Below are positions 15,058-22,420 of a DNA stretch of 22,616 nt, one piece after another (position 1 is the first letter of the stretch; each line of letters begins with the position of its first letter). Made by a program: the position numbers and the translations under genes. The stretch is from CAMBDR01 sp046597185 (GTDB lineage Bacteria > Pseudomonadota > Gammaproteobacteria > Burkholderiales > Burkholderiaceae_D). The notes beneath the pieces were generated by a model. The model saw nothing but the letters and a program-made list of their open reading frames with translations. It ran no database searches and was not told where the DNA came from. The stretch covers positions 1 to 22,616 of the forward strand of contig JBKJLF010000141.1 in assembly GCA_046597185.1 (NCBI GenBank), given 5' to 3'.

Positions 15058-16826
15058 GTGCAAATTCGAGTACCAAGTTGAACAAAATTTCCCGGCAAGC
15101 CTATGCCGAAATGTTTGGCCCCACCGTGGGCGACCGGGTGCGCCTGGCCGATACCGAACTTTTCATCGAAATCGAAAAAGACTTTGCCACCTATGGCGAA
15201 GAAGTCAAATTTGGCGGCGGCAAAGTCATCCGCGACGGCATGGGCCAAAGCCAGGCCATCCATGCCGAGGTCATGGATACCGTCATCACCAACGCCATCA
15301 TCATCGACCATTGGGGCATTGTGAAAGCCGATATCGGCATCAAAAATGGCTTGATTGCTGCCATAGGCAAGGCTGGCAACCCGGATATTCAACCCAACGT
15401 GACGATGATCATCGGCGCAGCCACCGAGATTATCGCCGGCGAAGGCCTCATCGTTACCGCAGGCGGGGTGGATTCGCACATTCACTTTATTTGCCCGCAG
15501 CAAATTGAAGAAGCCTTAATGAGCGGCATTACCACCATGTTGGGTGGCGGCACCGGGCCAGCGGTGGGCACGGCAGCCACCACCTGCACACCGGGGCCGT
15601 GGCATATTCACGCCATGTTGCAAGCAGCGGATGCCTTCCCGATGAATCTGGGCTTTTTCGGCAAAGGCAATGTCAGCTTGCCGCAGCCGCTGGCAGAGCA
15701 AATTTTGGCCGGAGCCATCGGCTTAAAATTGCATGAAGACTGGGGCACCACCCCGGCCGCCATTGATAATTGCCTGGCCGTGGCGGACGCCCATGATGTG
15801 CAAGTGGCGATTCATACCGACACCCTGAACGAAGCTGGCTTTTTGGAGCATACCCTGGCCGCCTTCAAGGGCCGCACCATCCACAGCTTTCACACCGAAG
15901 GCGCGGGCGGTGGCCATGCGCCGGACATTATCGCCGCCGTCGGGCAAAGCAATGTGCTACCCTCGTCCACCAACCCGACCCGGCCCTATACCGTGAATAC
16001 GCTGGATGAACATCTGGACATGCTGATGGTTTGCCACCACCTTGATTCGTCGATCGCCGAAGACGTTGCCTTTGCCGAATCGCGGATACGGCGCGAAACC
16101 ATTGCCGCCGAAGACATTTTGCACGACCTGGGGGCCATCAGCATGATGAGTTCTGACTCGCAAGCCATGGGGCGGGTGGGCGAAGTGGTGATGCGTACCT
16201 GGCAAACCGCGCACAAGATGAAAGTGCAACGCGGTTGGTTGGCCCCGCCGGCGCTACAAGCAGACGCGCAACCAAATTCGCAGGATGGCACGCAATACAA
16301 AGAGCGCAACGACAATTTTCGCGTCAAACGCTATATCGCCAAATACACCATCAACCCGGCCATTACGCATGGGATGGCGCATGTGGTCGGTTCGGTTGAA
16401 GTCGGTAAAATTGCTGATCTGGTGTTATGGCGACCAGCGTTTTTCGGCGTCAAACCGTCGATGATTTTAAAAGGTGGCATGATTGCCGCCGCGCTGATGG
16501 GCGACCCGAATGCCTCGATCCCCACCCCGCAGCCGGTACACTACCGGATGATGTTTGGCGCATTGGGCGGTGGACTAAAAAAATCCTTCACCTTTGTTTC
16601 GCAAGCCGCGTTTGATGCCGACATTGGCGCGCAATTGAAGCTGCAAAAAACCACCATCCCCATCAAAAATACTCGCCATTTGAGCAAGCAAGACATGATC
16701 CATAACACGCTGACGCCAAAAATGGAAGTTGACCCTGAAACCTATGAAGTGCGCGCCGACGGCCAATTGCTGGTGTGTGAACCCGCCAGCGTACTGCCGC
16801 TGGCGCAACGCTATTTTTTATTTTAA
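15054..16826 (+). CDS. ureC: Urease alpha (catalytic) subunit UreC
   Basis: 590 residues from ATG 15054. Metallo-hydrolase barrel with all nickel ligands: H142 and H144 (VDSHIHF), the lysine to be carbamylated K225 (GLKLHEDWG), H254 (VAIHTDT), H280 (SFHTEGAGGGH) and D368 (SSDSQAMGR), plus the mobile-flap His H328 (VCHHL). All are offset by exactly 8 from Klebsiella urease numbering. The protein is about 23 residues longer than usual. Eight come from the N-terminus, and most of the rest lie in a Gln/Asn-rich insertion around 392-415, between HKMKVQRG and RNDNFRVKRY. It hydrolyses urea supplied by UrtABCDE. ureE follows 13 bases downstream. Confidence 0.98.
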   Translation: MSANSSTKLNKISRQAYAEMFGPTVGDRVRLADTELFIEIEKDFATYGEEVKFGGGKVIRDGMGQSQAIHAEVMDTVITNAIIIDHWGIVKADIGIKNGLIAAIGKAGNPDIQPNVTMIIGAATEIIAGEGLIVTAGGVDSHIHFICPQQIEEALMSGITTMLGGGTGPAVGTAATTCTPGPWHIHAMLQAADAFPMNLGFFGKGNVSLPQPLAEQILAGAIGLKLHEDWGTTPAAIDNCLAVADAHDVQVAIHTDTLNEAGFLEHTLAAFKGRTIHSFHTEGAGGGHAPDIIAAVGQSNVLPSSTNPTRPYTVNTLDEHLDMLMVCHHLDSSIAEDVAFAESRIRRETIAAEDILHDLGAISMMSSDSQAMGRVGEVVMRTWQTAHKMKVQRGWLAPPALQADAQPNSQDGTQYKERNDNFRVKRYIAKYTINPAITHGMAHVVGSVEVGKIADLVLWRPAFFGVKPSMILKGGMIAAALMGDPNASIPTPQPVHYRMMFGALGGGLKKSFTFVSQAAFDADIGAQLKLQKTTIPIKNTRHLSKQDMIHNTLTPKMEVDPETYEVRADGQLLVCEPASVLPLAQRYFLF

Positions 16827-16839
16827 CGAAAGGCGCACC

Positions 16840-17472
16840 ATGCTAACCCTGCATACCCGACTCAGCACTGCCCAGGCCAGCGCCGCCCTGCAGGAGACGG
16901 GCTTATCCTCAGGCGTCCCCACGCTGGTACTGGCTTACGACCAGCGTGAAAAATGCCGCCAGCGCGCCGTGCTCAACAATGGCGAAGAAGTGGCGATTTT
17001 TACCCAGCGCGGCACCGTATTGCGCGATGGGGATTACCTGCAAGGCAACGATGACGAACTCACCCGCATCGTGCAAGTGGTGGCCGCAGCGGAACCGGGT
17101 TACCGGGTACAGTGTGCCAACGAGCATGATTTGCTGCGCTGCGCCTTCCACCTTGGCAACCGCCATACACAAGTGCAATTGGGGCGGGAACCCTCGGCGC
17201 AGGGTCAAGCCCATGGCATGAGTTTTTTACGCATCCGGCAAGACCCGGTGTTAAAAGAGATGTTGCAAGGCTTGGGCGCGACGGTGCTGGAAGAAGAGGC
17301 TGCGTTTGAACCCGAATCGGGCGCCTACACCAGTGGCGGCCACCACCATCATGGTGATGATGATGAACAGAATCACACACATGCGCACCCACATGCGCAC
17401 CCACATGCTCACCCGCTGGCCCCGATCCCGCTACGGCAAAAAATCCACCGACCTTCCGATCCGAAAGTATGA
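16840..17472 (+). CDS. ureE: Urease accessory nickel chaperone UreE
   Basis: 210 residues. The ATG at 16840 has GAAAGG about 8 bases upstream. The N-terminal domain (LTLHTRL, then REKCRQRAVLNNGEEVAIF) and the metal-binding core (CANEHDLLRCAFHLGNRHTQ and DPVLKEMLQGLGATVLEEE) are intact. Family members bind nickel through a conserved His in the LGNRH region. The C-terminus is a His/Asp-rich tail from about residue 168 to 191 (HHHHGDDDE, then alternating His with Ala or Pro). This tail stores nickel in family members and is encoded partly by a 12-base tandem repeat. UreE hands nickel to UreG. The stop overlaps the ureF ATG by 4 bases. Confidence 0.95.
   Translation: MLTLHTRLSTAQASAALQETGLSSGVPTLVLAYDQREKCRQRAVLNNGEEVAIFTQRGTVLRDGDYLQGNDDELTRIVQVVAAAEPGYRVQCANEHDLLRCAFHLGNRHTQVQLGREPSAQGQAHGMSFLRIRQDPVLKEMLQGLGATVLEEEAAFEPESGAYTSGGHHHHGDDDEQNHTHAHPHAHPHAHPLAPIPLRQKIHRPSDPKV
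17379..17414 (+). repeat. Three tandem 12-base units encoding the UreE His tail
   Basis: The 12-base unit ACATGCGCACCC occurs at 17379-17390 and 17391-17402, with a one-base variant at 17403-17414. In frame it encodes alternating His-Pro and His-Ala residues. Expansion or contraction by whole units would change nickel-binding capacity without a frameshift. Confidence 0.85.
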
Positions 17473-18167
17473 GTACACAACAATTGTCGCAAAATATGGC
17501 GCTGATTCGGCTCTTGCAATTGGCCAGCCCTACGCTACCGATTGGCGCATATAGCTATTCGCAAGGTTTGGAAGCGGCGATAGAAAAAGGCCTGGTCAAG
17601 GATGAAGCCAGCGCGCAGCAGTTTATCAGCGCCCATTTACGCCAGGCCATCGCTTATTTTGAAGCACCGGTGTTTTGGCGTTTGCACCGCGCTTTTGCCG
17701 CGGGCGATACCATGCAAGTGCTTGAATGGAGCGATTGCTTCATCGCCAGTCGCGATAGCGTTGAATTTCGCGCCGAAACCATTCAGATGGGGTATTCTCT
17801 GGGTAAGTTAATCACCGATTTGCAAATGCTCGATAGCGGTTTGCTGGCGCTGCTACAAGCCCCGTCCGAATTGCCTTTACCAACCGCGCTCGCTTGCGCC
17901 GCCGTGGCACTGGAGATTAGCGCACCCGCTGCCCTGTTGGGCATGTTATTTTCGTGGGCTGAAAACCAAGTGCTGGTTTGTGTGAAATCGGTGCCACTGG
18001 GGCAAGTGGCTGGACAGCGCATACTGCTGGCCCTGGGGCCGGAACTGGAAGCCACCGCCCAACTGGCGCAGCGCCTGGAAGATGAGGAGCTGTGCAATTG
18101 GTGGCCCGGCTTATCACTGTTATCGATGCAGCATGAGGTACAATTTACTCGGCTTTACCGATCATAA
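17469..18167 (+). CDS. ureF: Urease accessory protein UreF
   Basis: 232 residues from ATG 17469, overlapping ureE. ALIRLLQLASPTLPIGAYSY then SQGLEAAIEKGLV is the UreF signature, followed by an all-helical protein with FIASRDSVEFRAETIQMGYS and the C-terminal QHEVQFTRLYRS. UreF bridges UreD and UreG in the activation complex and promotes correct GTP-dependent nickel transfer. Length is normal. Translation is probably coupled to ureE. The stop codon lies within the first copy of a direct repeat that fills the gap to ureG. Confidence 0.95.
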   Translation: MSTQQLSQNMALIRLLQLASPTLPIGAYSYSQGLEAAIEKGLVKDEASAQQFISAHLRQAIAYFEAPVFWRLHRAFAAGDTMQVLEWSDCFIASRDSVEFRAETIQMGYSLGKLITDLQMLDSGLLALLQAPSELPLPTALACAAVALEISAPAALLGMLFSWAENQVLVCVKSVPLGQVAGQRILLALGPELEATAQLAQRLEDEELCNWWPGLSLLSMQHEVQFTRLYRS

Positions 18168-18194
18168 ATGCCGGTCATAAATGCCGGTCATAAA
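18162..18194 (+). repeat. Direct repeats across the ureF stop and ureF-ureG gap
   Basis: TCATAAATGCCGG occurs twice in tandem (18162-18174, 18175-18187), followed by a partial third copy (TCATAAAT, 18188-18195). The first copy contains the ureF stop TAA. It looks like replication slippage that lengthened the spacer before ureG. Confidence 0.8.
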
Positions 18195-18235
18195 TCGTTG
18201 ATAAAATCTGTCAGGCAAAATTTTTAGGAAACCAC

Positions 18236-18898
18236 ATGAATCCTGCATCAAACTTAATGGAAAAGCCGCTGCCCAACCCTGCCCCATCCAACCCCTTGCG
18301 CGTGGGCATTGGCGGCCCGGTAGGCTCAGGCAAAACTGCGCTGTGCGAAATGCTGTGCAAGGCCATGCGGGATCATTACGAAATGGCCGTCATCACCAAC
18401 GATATTTACACCCGTGAAGACATGGAGATTTTGCTGCGCGCCGAGGCGCTGCCGCCCGAGCGCCTGATGGGGGTGGAAACCGGTGGCTGTCCGCATACCG
18501 CGATCCGGGAAGATGCCTCCATCAACCTGGAAGCGATTGCGCGCATGTGCGCCGACTTCCCGCATCTGGACTTGATTTTGATTGAATCCGGCGGCGACAA
18601 TTTGGCCGCCACTTTTAGCCCGGAATTATCCGACCTGACGCTGTATGTGATTGACGTAGCGGGCGGCGAAAAAATCCCGCGCAAGGGTGGGCCGGGCATT
18701 ACCCGTTCGGATTTATTAATCATCAACAAAACCGACTTGGCACCCTATGTGGGTGCGGATTTGGGCGTGATGGCAGCGGACGCAAAACGCATGCGCGGGG
18801 CGCGGCCATTTGTGTTTTCCAACTTGCGCACGGGCGATGGGGTGGCACAGATTGTGGAATTTATTCGCACCCAGGGTTTGTTGCGGCAAGTCAGTTAA
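18236..18898 (+). CDS. ureG: Urease accessory GTPase UreG
   Basis: 220 residues from ATG 18236. SIMIBI-class GTPase: P-loop GGPVGSGKT (26-34), NDIYTREDMEILL, the nickel-binding GCPHTAIREDAS (Cys-Pro-His), ESGGDNLAATFSPEL, VIDVAGGEKIPRKGGPGITR and the base-specificity motif NKTDL. It uses GTP hydrolysis to load nickel into urease with UreD, UreF and UreE. The N-terminus before the P-loop is about 15 residues longer than the shortest homologues, so Met8 (18257) is an alternative start. It is the last gene of the operon, and its stop overlaps tail-to-tail by 3 bases with the gene on the other strand. No clear terminator hairpin is visible. Confidence 0.97.
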   Translation: MNPASNLMEKPLPNPAPSNPLRVGIGGPVGSGKTALCEMLCKAMRDHYEMAVITNDIYTREDMEILLRAEALPPERLMGVETGGCPHTAIREDASINLEAIARMCADFPHLDLILIESGGDNLAATFSPELSDLTLYVIDVAGGEKIPRKGGPGITRSDLLIINKTDLAPYVGADLGVMAADAKRMRGARPFVFSNLRTGDGVAQIVEFIRTQGLLRQVS

Positions 18899-19524
18899 TA
18901 CAAACTGCCCCCGCTCACAGCCAGATCGTGTTCAGCGGCCATGCTGGTTTCCAGTGCAATCAACAGGGCTTGCTGCACCAGCGCCAACCCCATCGAAGGC
19001 GCTTGTGCATGCTGTAGCGCCTGCTGCGGCAAATAGGGAATGTGGATAAACCCGGCACGCCGTAGCAAGGGGTTGCTGCTGGCCGCATGCAGCAAGCCAT
19101 AAAACACATGATTGCAGACATAGGTGCCCGCGCTATTGGATACCACCGCCGGGATGCCGCTGGTATGCAGCGCTTGCACAATCGCCTTGATCGGCAGGGT
19201 ACTGAAATACGCCGTCGGGCCATCTGGCACAATGCTTTGGTCAATTGGTTGCGCACCGGCGTTATCGGGGATTCCGGCATCATCCAGATTAATCGCCACG
19301 CGCTCAATGCACAGTTCGGTACAACCATCGGCTTGCCCCACGCACAGCACGGTGTGTGGCTGATGCTGCGCCAGCGCAGTGGGAATTTGCACCTTGATCA
19401 CCTGGTATTGATCCTCCAATTCCAGCAAGGCGGTAGGTACGATATTGAAGTTGGCCGCCATCGGCGTCATCAAGGTGCCGCAATAGCCGGAAAGCATGCC
19501 TATCGCCACCACAATCGCCCCCAT
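18895..19524 (-). pseudogene. Deletion chimera: DUF979 C-terminal part fused to pyroglutamyl peptidase
   Basis: Minus-strand frame of 209 residues from ATG 19524. Residues from about 12 on (GMLSGYCGTLMTPMAANFNI, then VPTALLELED and VIKVQIPTAL) match the C-terminal region of DUF979 membrane proteins as I know them, not the GF-PFGG start of pyroglutamyl peptidase. From about residue 54 the protein becomes Pcp: PHTVLCVGQADG, ERVAINLDDAGIPDN, SNSAGTYVCNH and GFIHIPYLPQQ, holding the Glu, Cys and His of the catalytic triad. The first 60 or so Pcp residues with the substrate loop are missing. DUF969-DUF979-pcp gene runs are known, so one deletion joining neighbouring genes in frame near 19361-19381 explains this. 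The upstream DUF979 part is cut by the IS66 remnant. Probably non-functional. Confidence 0.75.
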
Positions 19525-19532
19525 GTTAATCA

Positions 19533-19688
19533 AAAGCGAGCGATTTCATCGACGTTAGCAGCTTGCCTTTGATGTCCGATGCAAAGCCGACCGCGCAAGG
19601 CGGGCGGGATATGCGTCTGGACACGGGGGCGCTATCGATTCGGCTCGAATTGGGGCACGGCCTGGTTCTGCACATTGAGAGGCGCTAA
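19533..19688 (+). pseudogene. IS66 orfA (TnpA), C-terminal fragment
   Basis: The frame ending at TAA 19686-19688 reads SDFIDVSSLPLMSDAKPTAQ, then GGRDMRLDTGALSIRLELGH and GLVLHIERR. This fits the end of the small IS66 first-ORF protein, a charged linker followed by an I-L-LG-G--L-I-R strand motif. The N-terminal HTH part is missing. It overlaps the orfB start as TAATG, the usual coupling in IS66 elements. Confidence 0.6.
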
Positions 19689-20086
19689 TGTTTTTCCCAG
19701 AGGGACAAATCCGCGTCTTCGTGTATGGCAAGCCGGTAAGCATGCGCTTGTCCTACGACGGCTTGTACGCGCTGGCCAAACATACGATGAAGTGCGATCC
19801 ATTGTCGGGTAATCTGTTCGCCTTCATCAATCGGCGCGCCAACCAAATCAAGGTGCTGTACTTTGACCGCAGTGGCTGGTGCGTATGGGCCAAGCGGCTC
19901 GAACAGGGCCGACTTTTGAGTGATTGGAGCACGGTGAGTACGCGCGAAATGGACTGGACTGGTCTGAAATTACTGCTGGAAGGAAAAGTGTTTGAGGCCA
20001 AGGACATTGAGCCGGATCTGACCGACGCCGCACTCGCTATGATTGGCATCCTATACGATGCAAAAAGACCATATCCGCAAGCATAA
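19688..20086 (+). pseudogene. tnpB: IS66 orfB (TnpB) with 3' end replaced by transposase sequence
   Basis: 132 residues from ATG 19688. MFFPEGQIRVFVYGKPVSMR, LSYDGLYALAKH, DPLSGNLFAFINRRANQIKV and LYFDRSGWCVWAKRLEQGRL are clear IS66 TnpB (PF05717-type) blocks. The family protein normally ends soon after the DW-L--LLEG segment at about residue 105. Here it runs on into DAALAMIGILYD, which looks like part of the transposase tail, so the deletion that removed most of orfC appears to have fused the two genes in frame. The TnpB core itself looks intact. The family is required for IS66 transposition, with an unclear molecular role. Confidence 0.75.
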
Positions 20087-20578
20087 CTTGACGGCAGAAG
20101 CCAAGCGCGCTTGGCGGCAGGCCACGCCAAACCAACCGTGGAGCGCTTCTTTGAATGGATCGACCAGTACTTCGAGAAACTCGGCTTTCTGCCAAGCAGC
20201 CCATTTACCAAGGCGCTCAATTACATTCGCGAACGCCGCATCGGGCTGGCGGTGTATCTGGACGACGCTGATGTTGCCATCGATACCAACCACTTGGAAC
20301 GGGCGCTGCGGGTCATTCCGATGGGGCGCAAAAACTGGTTGTTCAGTTGGACTGAGTTGGGTGCCAAACATATTGGCATTGTCCAGAGTCTCTTGGTGAC
20401 ATGCCGCCTGCACGGGGTCGATCCCTACGACTATTTGGTGGATGTCTTGCAGCGCGTGGGGCAGCATCCTGTTTCGCAAGTTGCGCAACTTACCCCACGG
20501 CTGTGGAAGACCAAGTTTGCCGCCAACCCGCTGCGTTCTGATCTTTATCAACGTGACGAACGTCAGTCTCGTCAATAA
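20024..20578 (+). pseudogene. IS66 DDE transposase (TnpC), C-terminal remnant with frameshifts
   Basis: Three pieces align in order: ALAMIGILYD in the orfB frame, IRKHNLTAEAKRAWRQ in a second frame, and HAKPTVERFFEWIDQYFEKL back in the first frame from about 20123, continuing RERRIGLAVYLDDADVAIDT, NHLERALRVIPMGRKNWLFS, LLVTCRLHGVDPYDYLVDVL to TAA 20576-20578. These are the last 180 or so residues of a protein that is usually about 500. The final catalytic Glu (in NHLERALR) is present, but the upstream Asp residues are deleted. Confidence 0.8.
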
Positions 20579-20817
20579 CGCCGTTGATTTACCGCGTACT
20601 GCCCGCGAAGGTCGAGAGCCCTAAAGAAGCAGAAATCCGGGTCTGGGCGGCTGGCCTGGGAGTCACCCCGCGCGGCGAGAATTGGCAACTGGGCTTCACG
20701 CTGAGCACCGTTCCTATTGAGAACTGGTTCTGCAACCGCAACAAGTTGAAACCGGACAGGTTCACTCTCACGCTGGCCGTCTCCGACACCTTCGACTGGG
20801 CCTGCCGGAATAAAATA
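20579..20817 (+). other. Unrecognised open stretch between the IS66 remnant and P450
   Basis: A frame open from 20584 reads RVWAAGLGVTPRGENWQLGF, then TLSTVPIENWFCNRNKLKPD, RFTLTLAVSDTFDWACRN. GC content and residue make-up look like genuine coding sequence, but it has no good start and runs into the AT-rich P450 end. I do not recognise it. It may be the tail of a gene interrupted by the IS66 element or by the arrival of the P450 segment. Confidence 0.3.
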
Positions 20818-22083
20818 TTAGCGCATTGATTTGATAAAGGACAGCGCAATCGGTTTTTTCGGCCCAATAGTAATTTGCATGACTGTAGAATGGGGGATGT
20901 TCGATCCGATCAATTCCGATTTGAAGTATTTGACAAAGAAACCAATTAGTATTTTCATTTCCAATAGCGCAAATTCAGAACCGATGCATTTTCGGGTTCC
21001 ACCGCCGAACGGCGCATATTCGGAAGGTGCATATTTGCGATCAACATACCTGTCCGGTGCAAACGCGGACGGGTTTTCCCATATTGCGGGCTGGCGATGC
21101 AATAATGAAATGCACACACCTAATTCATCATTGACATTCAACACACGGCTGCCCAGAGTGAAGCTTCGATTGACAATTTTTCTGGTAACGAATGGCACCG
21201 GCGGATGAATCCGTAACGCTTCCTTAACAATGCAATCAAGAAAATTATTTTCTAGGATAACATTCAAAAAATCCTCTTTTGAACACTCCGCCAAAACATG
21301 CAATTCATCTTGCAAACGCTGCTTAATACTTGCATCTTTATGAATATAATATAAAGCCCAACTTAACGAGGTGGCACTGGTTTCATGGCCTGCGACGATG
21401 AATGTTCTGATATGATCCATTACGTATTCTTTTGAAGCACCTTCCATATTACTCAGCGGCCCCGCCACTTTAGCGGCGAGTAGCGATAAGAAAAACTCAT
21501 AAAACCGATGATTTAATTGGGCTTTTTTCCGATTAAATCTATTCCACGTTCCAGGCACCCACCTTGGGATAAATAGAAAAGATGCAGAATAGCTTTTCAA
21601 AAAATCCACCGTTAATTTTTCAGCCTCATTCATTTCTTTAGAATTTAAATGCGGAAAAATAAATTTCAAGACCACTTTTAAGGTTGAATTTAGCGCGAAT
21701 TCTTGAACGGTTAACGTGCCTGAATTTTCCAGCGTCTGATAGAGGTCAAAAAAAACGTCCACAATAGGACTGGCTAATGGCGACAAGGTTTTTTTTGAAA
21801 AATGCGGCATGAATTCTTTGCGAAGGTTCAGATGAGATTGGCCGCTTTGCATAATTAATCCATTTTCCCCCAATAAAGGTGCAACCGGATTATTAACAGA
21901 AACATGAAAGCTATCGGACGGGGCTGAAAAGACAGCTTTAGCCAATTCTGAATCGCCCGTCATCCAAATAACCGGCGCGCCTGGAAATGATAAGGGAAAG
22001 GGATCGCCATATTTTTTTTGTAAAGCAAGAAGATGATCTTCCGGCTTGCTCAAAAAACGCATCATATCAAAGGGAGAACTCAT
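20818..22083 (-). CDS. Cytochrome P450
   Basis: 421 residues, minus strand, ATG at 22083 with GAAGG about 8 bases upstream. All P450 landmarks are present: I-helix AGHETSATSLSW with the oxygen-activating Thr region, EALRIHPPVP (E--R), the PDRY meander motif and the haem loop PFGGGTRKCIGSEFALLEMK, whose Cys ligates haem. The short N-terminus without a membrane anchor and DMMRFLSKPEDHLLALQKKY fit a soluble bacterial monooxygenase of the 400-450 residue class. The substrate is unknown. The gene is clearly more AT-rich than the urea operon and ends just beside mobile-element debris. No ferredoxin or reductase gene is adjacent. This suggests lateral acquisition and reliance on redox partners encoded elsewhere. 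Confidence 0.95.
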   Translation of the reverse strand: MSSPFDMMRFLSKPEDHLLALQKKYGDPFPLSFPGAPVIWMTGDSELAKAVFSAPSDSFHVSVNNPVAPLLGENGLIMQSGQSHLNLRKEFMPHFSKKTLSPLASPIVDVFFDLYQTLENSGTLTVQEFALNSTLKVVLKFIFPHLNSKEMNEAEKLTVDFLKSYSASFLFIPRWVPGTWNRFNRKKAQLNHRFYEFFLSLLAAKVAGPLSNMEGASKEYVMDHIRTFIVAGHETSATSLSWALYYIHKDASIKQRLQDELHVLAECSKEDFLNVILENNFLDCIVKEALRIHPPVPFVTRKIVNRSFTLGSRVLNVNDELGVCISLLHRQPAIWENPSAFAPDRYVDRKYAPSEYAPFGGGTRKCIGSEFALLEMKILIGFFVKYFKSELIGSNIPHSTVMQITIGPKKPIALSFIKSMR

Positions 22084-22420
22084 AATGACATACCTTCATT
22101 GATCATTTCAACAGGGCCGCTGGCAGAACCACAATCACACCGGGAAATATCGTGTCACATTAGCACAAATTAGGGCATGAGCGATCATTTTCGGATTAAT
22201 ATAAGGGGTTGCGCCAGTATCGTAGGGCCTACGCCATGAATGCTAACTGAATCCACCTTTTTATGCAACGATGGAACGTCATTCAGCCCAACGAATAATA
22301 GAGTCAGACTTCCTGATCCCTTGGCGGCGTAATCCGCATTTTTAGGAAATAGAATTGGCACCGTGAATCTAACCCGCCATTGGTGTAGAGTTGAATCTAT
22401 TTTACACAAAGGAGGCCGCA
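22084..22420. other. 337-base intergenic stretch
   Basis: It contains the divergent upstream regions of the P450 gene and the right-hand partial gene. On the minus strand a frame is open from about 22421 to 22185 (ending ILAQPLILIRK). Its middle (RVRFTVPILFPKNADYAAKG, then SGSLTLLFVGLNDVPS) has a protein-like composition but no credible start, so it could be a gene scrap. No RNA gene or terminator was recognised. Confidence 0.35.
22408..22415 (+). promoter_or_regulatory. Strong Shine-Dalgarno for the right-edge gene
   Basis: AAAGGAGG ends 5 bases before ATG 22421, a near-perfect anti-16S match that fixes the start of the partial gene. Confidence 0.75.

Larger units (their letters stand above)
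19533..20578 (+). mobile_element. IS66-family insertion sequence remnant
   Basis: Three consecutive frames in IS66 order: the tail of orfA (19533-19688), an orfB-like frame (19688-20086) and the C-terminal part of the DDE transposase gene (about 20024-20578). The left end is missing, cut where it meets the DUF979/pcp chimera. Most of orfC, including the first two catalytic Asp residues, is deleted. I could not identify terminal inverted repeats or a target duplication. The element is non-autonomous. Confidence 0.8.

Noticed and set aside
17341..17414. CRISPR-like short repeats
   Set aside because: The units are contiguous without spacers and encode the UreE His tail in frame. No CRISPR array is visible in the window.
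18895..19524. Intact pyroglutamyl peptidase gene
   Set aside because: The catalytic triad motifs are present, but the N-terminal GF-PFGG region is absent and replaced by sequence typical of DUF979 proteins.
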